From Candidatus Poseidoniales archaeon (GTDB lineage Archaea > Thermoplasmatota > Poseidoniia > Poseidoniales > Poseidoniaceae): DNA of 37,207 nt. The notes under the pieces were generated by a model, which was given only the letters and a program-made list of their open reading frames with translations, did no database searches and had not been told where the DNA came from. Each line of letters opens with the position of its first letter. Position 1 is the first letter of the stretch. This document shows positions 1 to 7,823 of the stretch, piece by piece. Position numbers and translations under genes: made by a program. Location: contig QQSD01000008.1 in NCBI GenBank assembly GCA_003602485.1, positions 1 to 37,207 of the forward strand. Direction: 5' to 3'.

Positions 1-33
1 TAGGTCCGCTTGACCCCATGGCAGACCAGTCAT

Positions 34-516
34 CTATGATGTGATGATGCGAAGCATCATGGTAACGGCTTTATCTTCGTGCTCTAGAATACCGACTTGG
101 TCAAACTGAAAGCGTCCATGAAAGCGCATGGAACCGGGGTTTGGAGGGTCTAGGCTTACTTCAGCAGCGATTGGGCACATGTGTCGCTGCGAATACTCGA
201 CGACTTCGCGATAGAGTGCAGAGCCGATACCCTTGCTTCGATGTGAAGGGGCAACTGCAATTCTGTCGACATAGATGAAGTTCTCATAGCGTTCATTGAA
301 CCACGCATAATTCAAACTTCCATATCGTGTGCCTGGATTCAAGCATAGCACAAAGCCAAGGAGGTTGCCTGCATCTTCTACTCCTAGAGCAAGTTCAGCA
401 AGCGTGAGTAAATCAGCCATCTCTTCCCTGGAGACTGCCCCTGTTCCAGGAAGTCCCTGTTGATTGATGGACCACATGGCCCCAATGTCCGAGAGTGAAA
501 GTTCCCGGACCTTCAT
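34..516 (-). CDS. GNAT family N-acetyltransferase
   Basis: A 160-residue protein of normal length for a stand-alone GNAT enzyme, which moves an acetyl group from acetyl-CoA to an amine. The acetyl-CoA pyrophosphate-binding motif A is visible as VAPSHRSKGIGSAL near residues 90-103, preceded by the hydrophobic strand YVDRIAV. A later NPGSMRFHGRFQF segment matches the C-terminal motif B region. The ATG at 516 is chosen because it overlaps the stop of the upstream gene in an ATGA arrangement (513-516), which implies translational coupling; an in-frame TTG at 522 is less likely. The substrate cannot be told from sequence: it could be a small molecule, antibiotic, or protein N-terminus. Confidence 0.85.
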   Translation of the reverse strand: MKVRELSLSDIGAMWSINQQGLPGTGAVSREEMADLLTLAELALGVEDAGNLLGFVLCLNPGTRYGSLNYAWFNERYENFIYVDRIAVAPSHRSKGIGSALYREVVEYSQRHMCPIAAEVSLDPPNPGSMRFHGRFQFDQVGILEHEDKAVTMMLRIITS

Positions 517-800
517 ACCCAACCCATCAATTGGCGGAAGGTTGGAGATGCCACAAGCAGGTCAACATCGCCTTGGTTGAATGAATACTTGTTCACCAAT
601 TCGCTTTTGAGCGCAGATTCGCTCATGCCCGTACTGCCTACCATGGCGATGATGCGGTTGTAGGATGCCGTTCGACTTGGGGAGGATGGGCTGCTTGGGC
701 CTCTTCTGTAGGAAGCGGAACTACCGCTGTACTGCGAGCTTTGTATTGGTTGGTTGGCACCGTTGTTGATGAGGTTGAAGAGAAATCGTAGAAAGCCCAT
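513..800 (-). CDS. small unknown protein, Ser-rich linker
   Basis: I do not recognise this 95-residue protein. It opens with a short hydrophobic/basic segment (MGFLRFLFNLINNG), has a low-complexity Ser/Pro/Arg linker around residues 20-45, and ends in a compact segment of about 45 residues (from YNRIIAMVG to LMGWV) that looks like a small helical domain. The open frame continues upstream to 929, but that part would encode across a perfect GC-rich hairpin (815-842) and looks non-coding, so the ATG at 800 is preferred. It is coupled by ATGA overlap to the GNAT gene, so the two proteins are probably made together. Function unknown. Confidence 0.55.
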   Translation of the reverse strand: MGFLRFLFNLINNGANQPIQSSQYSGSSASYRRGPSSPSSPSRTASYNRIIAMVGSTGMSESALKSELVNKYSFNQGDVDLLVASPTFRQLMGWV

Positions 801-814
801 GTGGATCAACTCGT

Positions 815-842
815 GACTGCGGGGCTGCCCGACCCCGCAGTC
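815..842. promoter_or_regulatory. perfect GC-rich hairpin upstream of 513-800
   Basis: GACTGCGGGG (815-824) and CCCCGCAGTC (833-842) form a perfect 10-bp stem with an 8-base loop. On the minus strand it follows the primase-like gene by about 90 bases and ends 14 bases before the ATG of the small unknown gene. There is no T-run after it, so it could be an RNA structure in the leader of the next gene or a processing/termination site for the upstream transcript. Confidence 0.5.
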
Positions 843-853
843 GGTTGGATTCA

Positions 854-866
854 CCGATAATATCGG
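854..866. promoter_or_regulatory. 13-base palindrome, possible TATA/operator
   Basis: CCGATA-A-TATCGG is a perfect palindrome around one base. Its AT core (GATATTATC on the minus strand) lies about 55 bases before the ATG at 800, and could be a TATA box giving a short leader that includes the 815-842 hairpin, or a site for a dimeric regulator. No other copy was noticed in the window. Confidence 0.3.
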
Positions 867-929
867 AAAGGTCATCGCCGTTAGGCTCTCTTGGGCAAAA
901 TGAAAGTTATTGAGGCGGTAATTAAACAT

Positions 930-2243
930 TCACTCTTTGACGACCATCCTCAGAGCAGGTTCTGCACGGCCCGAGACTTCCTGTTTGGTCGTTTCAATTT
1001 CTAAACCCAATCGTTTCAACATCTCAAGATGTGTTGCAGACCATGGGACTTTACTCTCTATCTCACGTACTTCTCTCCAAAGACCTTGGTATGTGAGTTC
1101 AGGTTGAAGTGGTCCGTCGCTTGGTTTAACCGGGGAGACATCAATCCAGTAGTGGCCCAAACGTTTGATTTCACTTGACAGGTGAGGGAATCCAAGGGTT
1201 CGAAGGACCTTACGAAGTTGGTGAATTGGTATCGCTCGCGGAATGACTACCAGGGTTTCATCCTCAATTGAGAAGTCGTATGCTGGTGTCCATTGTTTCT
1301 CAACGAAGACTTCGGCTATCCGTTCGAGATGTTCCTCAGTCCAACGTTTTGGAATCCACAGTATGGCGGCACTTCGCTCTTTTGTTCCGACGACTTGGCT
1401 ACTGAGTTGCAAGGACATGATCGTCGGCTTTTCGGTAGCGAGGTCAACCTGTGGAGAACTGCTCTTGTTTCGTAAACGCCTTCTTTTCTTCCATTCTCCC
1501 AACATTATTGGAAGCGATAAGGGCCAGTATGGCATTCGCATGGCTGACGCATGGCGTGGCAACTTCTTCTTCCAGCGTTTCAGCGGTTGCTGAAGTTCTT
1601 CTCTTGTGATGCGGTGGCAGCACCATCCTGTGGTTCCATGGAGGCTTCCCGGAAGACGAATAATACGCCGTGTATCAGCAGTGACGGTTGGGTCAACGGG
1701 GAAACCAGCCTCCAAAACTCGCTCAAGTAAGGCCTGACGGGAAGCGCGAACGGCCTCCTCTCGTTCTTTTGGGTCGGGGATGGAAAAAAGAGCCCTATCT
1801 CGCTCACTGAGAATAAGATGGAATCCTTTCCCTCCACTAAAACTGATGCTACACAGGTTGAGCTCTTCATGCATGTCAAGCCACTGCAAGAGGTTGGATG
1901 TGGCGGTTCTTGCTTGCTCGAGGCGTCGGTAACAAAAGGGTCGGAAATCAATGTCAAACACAATCAAATGGTCTAGAAGAATAGGATGTGCTTGTTCCTC
2001 ATCACTCAATTTCGGTAGGTTGATTGGATTCAACCAAGAAGAAGTTCCAATGTAAACATCCCTTGGCCCATGTTTGGCGAGTACCTTTCCCAGTGAGTGT
2101 TGATTGGTCATCTGCCTTGATGCAGTGACCCAGCGATCGTTCGGCAATCTCCAACGGAATTGGTGCCAAGAGGGCTTCTCAAGCCATTCCATGTCTGTTG
2201 GATTTGAAGCATACCACGCTTTCAAAGCCTCCGAATCAAACAT
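930..2243 (-). CDS. archaeo-eukaryotic primase (PriS-like)
   Basis: A 437-residue protein with the hallmarks of the archaeo-eukaryotic primase catalytic core: the metal-binding FDID motif in LIVFDIDFRPF, the nucleotide-binding SGGKGFHL motif (usual form SGxxGxH), and RIIRLPGSLHGTTG, which matches the RLPxSLHGKTG block of PriS. PriS makes RNA/DNA primers for replication with PriL. In typical archaeal PriS a zinc knuckle follows the DID motif; here only one Cys is close by (RPFCYRRL) and the spacing to SGGKGFHL is short, so the knuckle seems to be missing. The C-terminal half is basic in its linker and otherwise unrecognised. The protein may be the true PriS in diverged form or a PriS-like paralogue. 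Start is the ATG at 2243; TTG at 2246 is adjacent. Confidence 0.75.
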   Translation of the reverse strand: MFDSEALKAWYASNPTDMEWLEKPSWHQFRWRLPNDRWVTASRQMTNQHSLGKVLAKHGPRDVYIGTSSWLNPINLPKLSDEEQAHPILLDHLIVFDIDFRPFCYRRLEQARTATSNLLQWLDMHEELNLCSISFSGGKGFHLILSERDRALFSIPDPKEREEAVRASRQALLERVLEAGFPVDPTVTADTRRIIRLPGSLHGTTGWCCHRITREELQQPLKRWKKKLPRHASAMRMPYWPLSLPIMLGEWKKRRRLRNKSSSPQVDLATEKPTIMSLQLSSQVVGTKERSAAILWIPKRWTEEHLERIAEVFVEKQWTPAYDFSIEDETLVVIPRAIPIHQLRKVLRTLGFPHLSSEIKRLGHYWIDVSPVKPSDGPLQPELTYQGLWREVREIESKVPWSATHLEMLKRLGLEIETTKQEVSGRAEPALRMVVKE

Positions 2244-2331
2244 CAAAACGAAGGGTGTTCGTCATCGTCCTCAAGGTTTCCCTCTTGGCCGATGCTTGGA
2301 ATCTCATGGGGCAAATGTCGCGATGAATCCA

Positions 2332-3777
2332 TCATCGGTTGCCGCGATGGTTTCGACGTCCTCCGGACGAACCACCTTGCTGACCACCTGAGCGTTGACC
2401 TGAAGAGCCTCTTCCTCCACCACTTTGGTTTCGGTTTCCTCGACCGCCCTGGTTCCTGTTTCCTCCACCGCTTTGGTTTCGGTTTCCTCCACTGCCCTGG
2501 CGAGGGCGTCTCGATTGACCGGAAGCTCCTCCTCCCTTTCCTTTGGAGCGGCCATTGTTTGAACGACGTCGTGAATTGGACGATTTCTTTGCATTTGGGT
2601 CCTTGATTTTACCAGGTTTTTGTCCCGGTTTGGGTCGTGCGTTCTCGAAATGGTATTCGTGGTCTTCGATGACTGGTATCTCGTTGCCAATCAATCGCTG
2701 AATACCTACAAGATAGCCTGATTCGGATTCATCACAGAAGCCGTAGGCGACTCCAGAACGTCCAGCTCGTGCAGTACGTCCGATTCTGTGGACATAGCTT
2801 TCTGGTTCGTTGGGCAGGTCGTAGTTGAATACGTGCGTGATACCGTCAACGTCGATGCCTCTACTGGCGATATCCGTGGCGACCAAAATTGGAATGTTCC
2901 CACGCTTAAATCCGTCAAGTGCCTTGGTTCTCGCACCTTGTGATTTATTGCCGTGAATTGCTGCTGCATCAATGCCAGCCTGACCAAGTTGCTTCACCAA
3001 TCGGTTGGCGCCGTGCTTGGTACGTGTGAAGACAATGCCGCAGGTGACCTCTTCATCAAGGATGATGTTGGCAAGAATTCGGCGCTTGTCCGCTTTGCGT
3101 GTGAACATAATGTGTTGGTCAATACGGTCAACTGTAATCTCCTCGGGGCTCACGTCAACGGTGATTGCGTCTCGAAGAAAGGAGTTGGCAAGGCTTGCGA
3201 TGCTACTGGGCATGGTGGCGCTAAAGAGCAGGTTCTGACGTTTCTTTGGCAAGAGTTTGAGCACCTTCTCAATGTCACGGATAAAGCCCATGTCCAACAT
3301 TCGGTCGGCTTCATCAAGAACAAAGAATTCAACATGTGAGATGTTGATGTGGCCTTGACCGATTAAATCCAATAACCGTCCTGGTGTTGCGATGAGAACG
3401 TCAAGGCCTTTCTGCAATGCACGTACTTGAGGACCCTGCTTGACACCACCAAAAATGACACGGTGGCGTACGTCAAGATGTGTACTGTAGGCGCCAAAGC
3501 GTTCGTCAATTTGTGCTGCTAGTTCCCGTGTTGGTGACAGGACAAGTGCACGAATACGTCGTTTTTGTTGAGGGCGTTCTGCGGTCATGGCTTGTAGAAC
3601 TGGGAGCGCAAAAGCCGCAGTTTTTCCAGTTCCTGTTTGAGCAATTCCCAGAACGTCTTTTCCTGCCAACAGTGGAGGTATGGATTGAAGTTGAACCGGT
3701 GTTGGTGTCTCATAGCCTTCTCTCTCGACGGCTTTGAGCAATTGACTTGAGAGTCCGAGGTCTTTGAAAAGGGTCAT
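2332..3777 (-). CDS. DEAD-box RNA helicase, RhlE-like
   Basis: An ATP-dependent RNA helicase of 481 residues. All core motifs are present in order: Q motif (phenylalanine and TPTPVQLQSIP, residues 4-35), Walker A AQTGTGKT (46-53), PTRELAAQI, TPGRLLD, the DEAD Walker B in VLDEADRMLDMGF, SAT, then the second RecA domain with FTRTKHG, ATDIASRGIDVDG and HRIGRTARAG. The last 80 or so residues are a low-complexity tail rich in Gly, Arg, Asn, Gln and Ser (RGG/GNRNQ repeats), typical of a flexible RNA-binding tail. Such proteins unwind rRNA or mRNA structure, for example during ribosome assembly or cold growth. The ATG at 3777 follows a GGTGA ribosome site by a few bases. The gene diverges from the pseudouridine synthase at 3974. 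Confidence 0.95.
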   Translation of the reverse strand: MTLFKDLGLSSQLLKAVEREGYETPTPVQLQSIPPLLAGKDVLGIAQTGTGKTAAFALPVLQAMTAERPQQKRRIRALVLSPTRELAAQIDERFGAYSTHLDVRHRVIFGGVKQGPQVRALQKGLDVLIATPGRLLDLIGQGHINISHVEFFVLDEADRMLDMGFIRDIEKVLKLLPKKRQNLLFSATMPSSIASLANSFLRDAITVDVSPEEITVDRIDQHIMFTRKADKRRILANIILDEEVTCGIVFTRTKHGANRLVKQLGQAGIDAAAIHGNKSQGARTKALDGFKRGNIPILVATDIASRGIDVDGITHVFNYDLPNEPESYVHRIGRTARAGRSGVAYGFCDESESGYLVGIQRLIGNEIPVIEDHEYHFENARPKPGQKPGKIKDPNAKKSSNSRRRSNNGRSKGKGGGASGQSRRPRQGSGGNRNQSGGGNRNQGGRGNRNQSGGGRGSSGQRSGGQQGGSSGGRRNHRGNR

Positions 3778-3973
3778 TCAGTCACCCACCGGTTGTGATT
3801 TGGCATGAATTTGTACCTGTTGTAAGATTGGGCCATAAGCGACCCTCAGCCATCTCCCCTAAAACCCGATGGGGTTCATTGACGTACATTGTTCACCTTT
3901 TGGCATGCTTGGGTGCTGGCTGGGGCGAAAGGCTAAGGCGAGGTCCCTTGAGGTTCATTCAGAGGTCACGAAG

Positions 3974-4738
3974 TTGAAAGTTCGCCTGCACCAATTTTTA
4001 TCCAAAACAGGTCACTTTTCATCCAAGCGAGAAGCTAAGGATGCAGTTTGGAGAGGTGAAATTACGGTCAACGGCTCCATTGTCAAGGACATTGCCTACC
4101 AGTTCAACCCTCGAACCCGTCCTGTTGAGTACAACGGGCGTCGCTTGTTTTTACCCGACAGTGACATCACCTTCGTGATGAACAAACCTTCTGGCTATCT
4201 TTGCGCTCGAATTAATGAGAACGAGCGAGCCATCGGAAAGCGTTCGGTATTCGACCTCTTTGAGGAGCATGTTGACTCTACAGTTCATGCACGCTTGCTG
4301 ACCGTTGGCCGTTTGGACGAAGCAACCACTGGGCTACTGATCGTTACCACCAGTGGAGACCTTGTCCATCGTGTGACGGCTCCCGAGCATCACGTTGCCA
4401 AGAGGTATTGGGTTTCATCAAAACGACCCTTGACAGAGGAAGCAGGCCAACAATTGGCTGAAGGCGTTTCTATTGAACTTGAATCCGAGGGAGCAATTTC
4501 CTACTATCTGACGCAACCAGCAACACTCGTGCGGGTCAATGACCGTGATTTCATCTTAGAAGTTGTTGAGGGCAAAAAACGGCAAGTTCGGCGGATGGTT
4601 GCTGCAGTTGGAAATGCGGTAGAACATCTGCATCGTCTCTCGATTGGGAATGCCGACCTCGAAGATTTTGATCTCGATGAAGGTGCGATGCGTGAGGTCA
4701 AACCCGCCGAAATTGAGGCGTGGTTTGAGCAGGCGTGA
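3974..4738 (+). CDS. RsuA/RluB-type rRNA pseudouridine synthase
   Basis: Converts a uridine in rRNA to pseudouridine. The N-terminus (residues 3-50) is an S4 RNA-binding domain with VRLHQFLSKTG and the ITVNG turn; the catalytic domain follows with the KPSGYLC strand, and the motif GRLDEATTGLL holds the catalytic Asp (about residue 115). A KKRQVRRM helix matches the family's C-terminal block. The open frame reaches an ATG at 3869, but the S4 domain begins right at a TTG at 3974 preceded by GAGGT at 3962-3966, so TTG is the better start, giving 254 residues, about the family length. RsuA/RluB/RluE/RluF enzymes are mainly bacterial; which rRNA site is modified is not predictable. Confidence 0.88.
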   Translation: MKVRLHQFLSKTGHFSSKREAKDAVWRGEITVNGSIVKDIAYQFNPRTRPVEYNGRRLFLPDSDITFVMNKPSGYLCARINENERAIGKRSVFDLFEEHVDSTVHARLLTVGRLDEATTGLLIVTTSGDLVHRVTAPEHHVAKRYWVSSKRPLTEEAGQQLAEGVSIELESEGAISYYLTQPATLVRVNDRDFILEVVEGKKRQVRRMVAAVGNAVEHLHRLSIGNADLEDFDLDEGAMREVKPAEIEAWFEQA

Positions 4739-4789
4739 AGAGACAAAAGACCTTGAAGAAGGACGGTTTGTGCCATTTGAGGAATGACC

Positions 4790-5971
4790 ATGCCCGGCGA
4801 CATGTCTTGGATGAAAGCCCGTTTTGATGAATTGAGTGAACAATCACTCTTGTGGGAGCCGCCCACCCTAGAAGGTCCGAATCAACCACGCTGTCAAATG
4901 GATGGCAAACCGACCATCATGCTTTCAGCAAATAATTACCTCAACTTGACCACTCACCCCAAAGTAACGGCTGCCATGCAGGATGCTACGGCAAAATACG
5001 GTGCAGGCAGTGGTTCTGTTCGAGCGATTGCAGGTACGATGGACATCCACTTGGAAGCAGAGCGCAAGGTAGCTGAATTCAAGGGTGTTGAAGCCTCGCT
5101 CATCTACTCCGCTGGATATACTGTCAATGTTGGATTAATTCCAACTCTGGTCACTGGGCCTAAGGACGTCATCATCTCTGATGCTCTCAATCACGGCTCC
5201 ATCATCGATGGTGTACGATTGACCAAGGCTTCACGAGCGGTCTACGGGCACAACGACATGGGTGAACTTGAAGCCGTTCTCAAGGCCCACGAATCATCTC
5301 AGAGGAAACTCATCATTACCGATGGTGTCTTTTCAATGGACGGTGATATCGCACCCTTGGATGAGGTCACCGCTCTTGCTGAAGAGTATGGGGCCATGGT
5401 CTACGTTGACGATTGTCACGGAGAGGGTGTCTTAGGTGAGGGAGGAGCAGGTATTGTTGACCACTTCAAACTCCAAGGGAAAGTCGACTTTGAGACAGGT
5501 TCATTCTCGAAAGCCTTGGGCGTTCAAGGAGGCATATTGGCGGGCACTGAGATGACTCGTACCCATGCCCTTAACCATTCACGCTCATGGCTCTTATCGG
5601 GTTCTCAGCCACCAGGTGTTGCTGCTGCTCAAAAGGCTGCGATTGAAGTTCTCATGGAAGAGCCAGAGCACCATGCACGTCTCTGGGAGAATACGAATTA
5701 TTTCCGTAAGGAATTGCAATCAATGGGCTTTGATACAGGCGATTCAATCACTCCAATCATTCCCGTTATGTGCGGCGAATCAAGCACTGCCAAAGCAATG
5801 ACACAGGCCCTTGGTGAAGAAGGTGTCATGGCTGGAGCCATTGTCTTCCCTATGGTCGCAAGGGACAAAGCCCGAATCCGAACTCAGATGTCTGCTGGTC
5901 TCTCACGACAAGACCTTGATGATGTGCTCGCATGTTTTGAGCGAGTTGGGCCTCGACTCGGATTGATTTGA
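4790..5971 (+). CDS. kbl: glycine C-acetyltransferase / AONS-like PLP enzyme
   Basis: A fold-type I, alpha-oxoamine synthase family enzyme of 393 residues that condenses an acyl-CoA with an amino acid. Visible PLP site residues: NHGSIIDG (His about 135 stacks on PLP), ITDGVFSMDGDIAPL, DDCHGEGVLG (Asp about 207, His 210) and SFSKALG with the Schiff-base Lys at about 241. The DGVFSMDGD block and overall sequence are closest in my judgement to Kbl, 2-amino-3-ketobutyrate CoA ligase, which links threonine and glycine. No threonine dehydrogenase is nearby, so 8-amino-7-oxononanoate synthase (biotin) remains an alternative. Start: ATG at 4790 lies 7 bases after GAGG (4779-4782); the in-frame ATG at 4784 is too close to it. 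It is probably co-transcribed with the pseudouridine synthase 51 bases upstream. Confidence 0.85.
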   Translation: MPGDMSWMKARFDELSEQSLLWEPPTLEGPNQPRCQMDGKPTIMLSANNYLNLTTHPKVTAAMQDATAKYGAGSGSVRAIAGTMDIHLEAERKVAEFKGVEASLIYSAGYTVNVGLIPTLVTGPKDVIISDALNHGSIIDGVRLTKASRAVYGHNDMGELEAVLKAHESSQRKLIITDGVFSMDGDIAPLDEVTALAEEYGAMVYVDDCHGEGVLGEGGAGIVDHFKLQGKVDFETGSFSKALGVQGGILAGTEMTRTHALNHSRSWLLSGSQPPGVAAAQKAAIEVLMEEPEHHARLWENTNYFRKELQSMGFDTGDSITPIIPVMCGESSTAKAMTQALGEEGVMAGAIVFPMVARDKARIRTQMSAGLSRQDLDDVLACFERVGPRLGLI

Positions 5972-5973
5972 AA

Positions 5974-6564
5974 TCACTCTGATTCAAAGGCATCAACGAC
6001 TTCGAGCAGTTCTGTATCGGAGCCTGCCATAACCTCGGCCTCTGGCGTTGAATCTTCTTTTGTTTCAAGACCCTCAAACGGATCGTTCCCGTCTTCGACC
6101 ATGCACAGCAGTCGCCATCTTGGCGCCCATGAGAGGTGCACGTAAACGGGTCCAGGAAGGAGCAATAAGAGCCAAATCACCACGGATGGAATGGCCATTA
6201 ATTCAGTCCTGTCGATGGAAAGGAGAGCAAGGCCGAGGAACGGCATGGGGTAAAGCAGGTAGCGTGGGGGAGCCATCGGGTGGCGTTTAGAGAAACTGAT
6301 GAGCATGAGGGAGAGAAATCCAGTAACGGCACAGGCTACCACCAGCAAGGAAGTGTGGTAAATCCATTCGACCCCCCAAACTTCGTTGTTTTTGTTGCCA
6401 TATGCATAGGGTAAAAGCAGGGCAAGAGCGATGAGAAGCCCGTAGAATCCACCGATGTTGGCAGGATGGCTGAGCCACAGGGGGAGGCGGGAAAAGCGCC
6501 GAGAGAGCGAGGTTCCAAGCAATGTATCTTGCTCGTGAGGGGCCAAATTAGCGACCCTGCTCAT
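5974..6564 (-). CDS. unknown four-helix membrane protein
   Basis: Not recognised. A 196-residue protein with about four predicted membrane helices (segments containing YGLLIALALLLPYAYG, TSLLVVACAVTGFLSLML, MPFLGLALLSI and VVIWLLLLLPGPVYVHL), followed by an acidic cytoplasmic-type tail of about 45 residues rich in Glu, Asp, Ser. The ATG at 6564 is used; an in-frame GTG at 6585 would add seven residues. It converges with kbl, ending 2 bases from it. The next gene upstream on the same strand (6644-7300) also encodes a membrane protein, so the two may be one unit. Confidence 0.65.
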   Translation of the reverse strand: MSRVANLAPHEQDTLLGTSLSRRFSRLPLWLSHPANIGGFYGLLIALALLLPYAYGNKNNEVWGVEWIYHTSLLVVACAVTGFLSLMLISFSKRHPMAPPRYLLYPMPFLGLALLSIDRTELMAIPSVVIWLLLLLPGPVYVHLSWAPRWRLLCMVEDGNDPFEGLETKEDSTPEAEVMAGSDTELLEVVDAFESE

Positions 6565-6643
6565 CCAAGATTCAGTGGTTGGCACAGGCTGGTGGTCATG
6601 TGGACGGGTTTTGAAGGTAGAGGGTTGATTTCGTCAAAAAACT

Positions 6644-7300
6644 TCATTCTTTGCCCCGGAAAAAGGAAACCAACGGGCTTTCTACATCCAATTCCCCATC
6701 TTCCTCGAGCCATGAACGTTCAAGTAAGCCCGTTTCAATTAACTCTCTACCTCGTGCCTCTTCAATGGGGTCGGGGACTTCATTCACAGCATCCCTCAAT
6801 GCGATGGCTTGGTTGATGAGCGCCATGTGACGGACCAGCTCGGTGGTGCGTTCTTTGGCGGAAGAGAAATGGCCGAGTATCGGGAAATCAATGGTATCTT
6901 GAGCGAGATTGAAGCCTCCGATGAGGTCATCCGGTATGATTCTCAACCGATGCACTCCAGGGTCAATCCATGTGCCATTTGACAATTGGACCAACAGGAT
7001 TGCCTCACCCATCGGCTCTCCGTCCATGAAGGGATGGTGCATATTGACGGCGAGTGGGGTTGAAGCGTGACTGCGAAAGCGCAACCACACAACCGTTCCG
7101 TTGAGCAAGATCATGCCCAACATTACGGTGATTGCGACCATGGTATTGACTGCAACAACGTTCAGGAGAGTACCGATGACGACCGCAACGACGACGCTAC
7201 CTATCCAAGCGATGTTTCGTCCCTTGTGAAATGGCTGTGCAACTGGGGTATTGATGAAGCGAACCATTTCCACCGGGAGTCGGTCCAAGGCATCTCCCAT
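6644..7300 (-). CDS. unknown two-helix membrane protein
   Basis: Not recognised. About 218 residues: a short N-terminal segment, two closely spaced membrane helices (from IAWIGSVVVAVVIGTLL to AITVMLGMILLNGTVVW), then a soluble region of about 130 residues with a beta-rich part (GEAILLVQLSNGTWI, HRLRIIPDDL) and a charged C-terminus. The start is uncertain: the frame is open to a TTG at 7402, and GTG codons at 7357 and 7324 are possible, but these would overlap the DUF309 gene upstream; the ATG at 7300 avoids the overlap. It probably forms a minus-strand unit with the DUF309 gene and the four-helix protein. Confidence 0.6.
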   Translation of the reverse strand: MGDALDRLPVEMVRFINTPVAQPFHKGRNIAWIGSVVVAVVIGTLLNVVAVNTMVAITVMLGMILLNGTVVWLRFRSHASTPLAVNMHHPFMDGEPMGEAILLVQLSNGTWIDPGVHRLRIIPDDLIGGFNLAQDTIDFPILGHFSSAKERTTELVRHMALINQAIALRDAVNEVPDPIEEARGRELIETGLLERSWLEEDGELDVESPLVSFFRGKE

Positions 7301-7331
7301 GTACCGAATACACTGCGGCTCCACTTGAACT

Positions 7332-7718
7332 TCACGCCTGAGGTAGTTGATGGTCACTGGCGACCAGCGACCAGTTGTCCACGTCCTCGACGTATGTTTC
7401 AACGGTGTTCAAATGTAACTCAATATTCAGTCCCCATGCGAGTCTCCAGCCTTCTAATTTAGGATACAATTTCGCCCACTGCTTTACGATGCCAATGCTG
7501 TTTTTACGTTCGTGGTGCAAAAGTAAAGCTGCGGTTTGAATAAGTCCCTGAATCAACAAGATATCTTGACTCGGAGCATCCCTTCCCTTGAGCATGTTCC
7601 ATAGGTCCTCCCAAGATTCGTGAGCGTGCCAAAACGCTCCGCGGTCAAACCGATTGCAGCCTTCATTGAAGAATTCTACTTCGTCGGGAGACAATGAACA
7701 CGCAGGTTGCCTTGCCAT
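7332..7718 (-). CDS. DUF309 family protein
   Basis: A 128-residue protein matching DUF309: the family core is visible as FNEGCNRFDRGAFWHAHESW, with the HxxxE pair (HAHESWEDLW), followed by the helix QDILLIQGLIQTAALLLHHER and the LYPKLEGWR segment. DUF309 proteins are small all-helical proteins of unknown function, found in bacteria and archaea; the conserved His/Glu suggest a possible metal or catalytic site, but no reaction is established to my knowledge. The frame is open to a GTG at 7841, but that overlaps the divergent gene at 7824; the ATG at 7718 puts the family's first helix near the N-terminus and is preferred. Confidence 0.85.
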   Translation of the reverse strand: MARQPACSLSPDEVEFFNEGCNRFDRGAFWHAHESWEDLWNMLKGRDAPSQDILLIQGLIQTAALLLHHERKNSIGIVKQWAKLYPKLEGWRLAWGLNIELHLNTVETYVEDVDNWSLVASDHQLPQA

Positions 7719-7823
7719 GTTCGGGGGGATACGGCGATGCTTGAAACAGTTCGTGTTGGGTGCTATTTCTCCGCACTCTTCAAGAGGGGGTTCGGTGGAT
7801 GTCTTGCTTAACGGTGGTTTATC

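Noticed and set aside
801-929. Upstream extension of the small unknown gene (to 929)
   Set aside because: It would run through the perfect 10-bp hairpin, has no recognisable domain and is not needed for the ATGA-coupled gene.
2304-2690. A minus-strand frame encoding repeated VEETETKAVEE-like acidic repeats
   Set aside because: It is the shifted frame of the repetitive Gly/Asn/Arg tail of the DEAD-box helicase; repeats in one frame give repeats in the others. The helicase frame has all family motifs leading into it.
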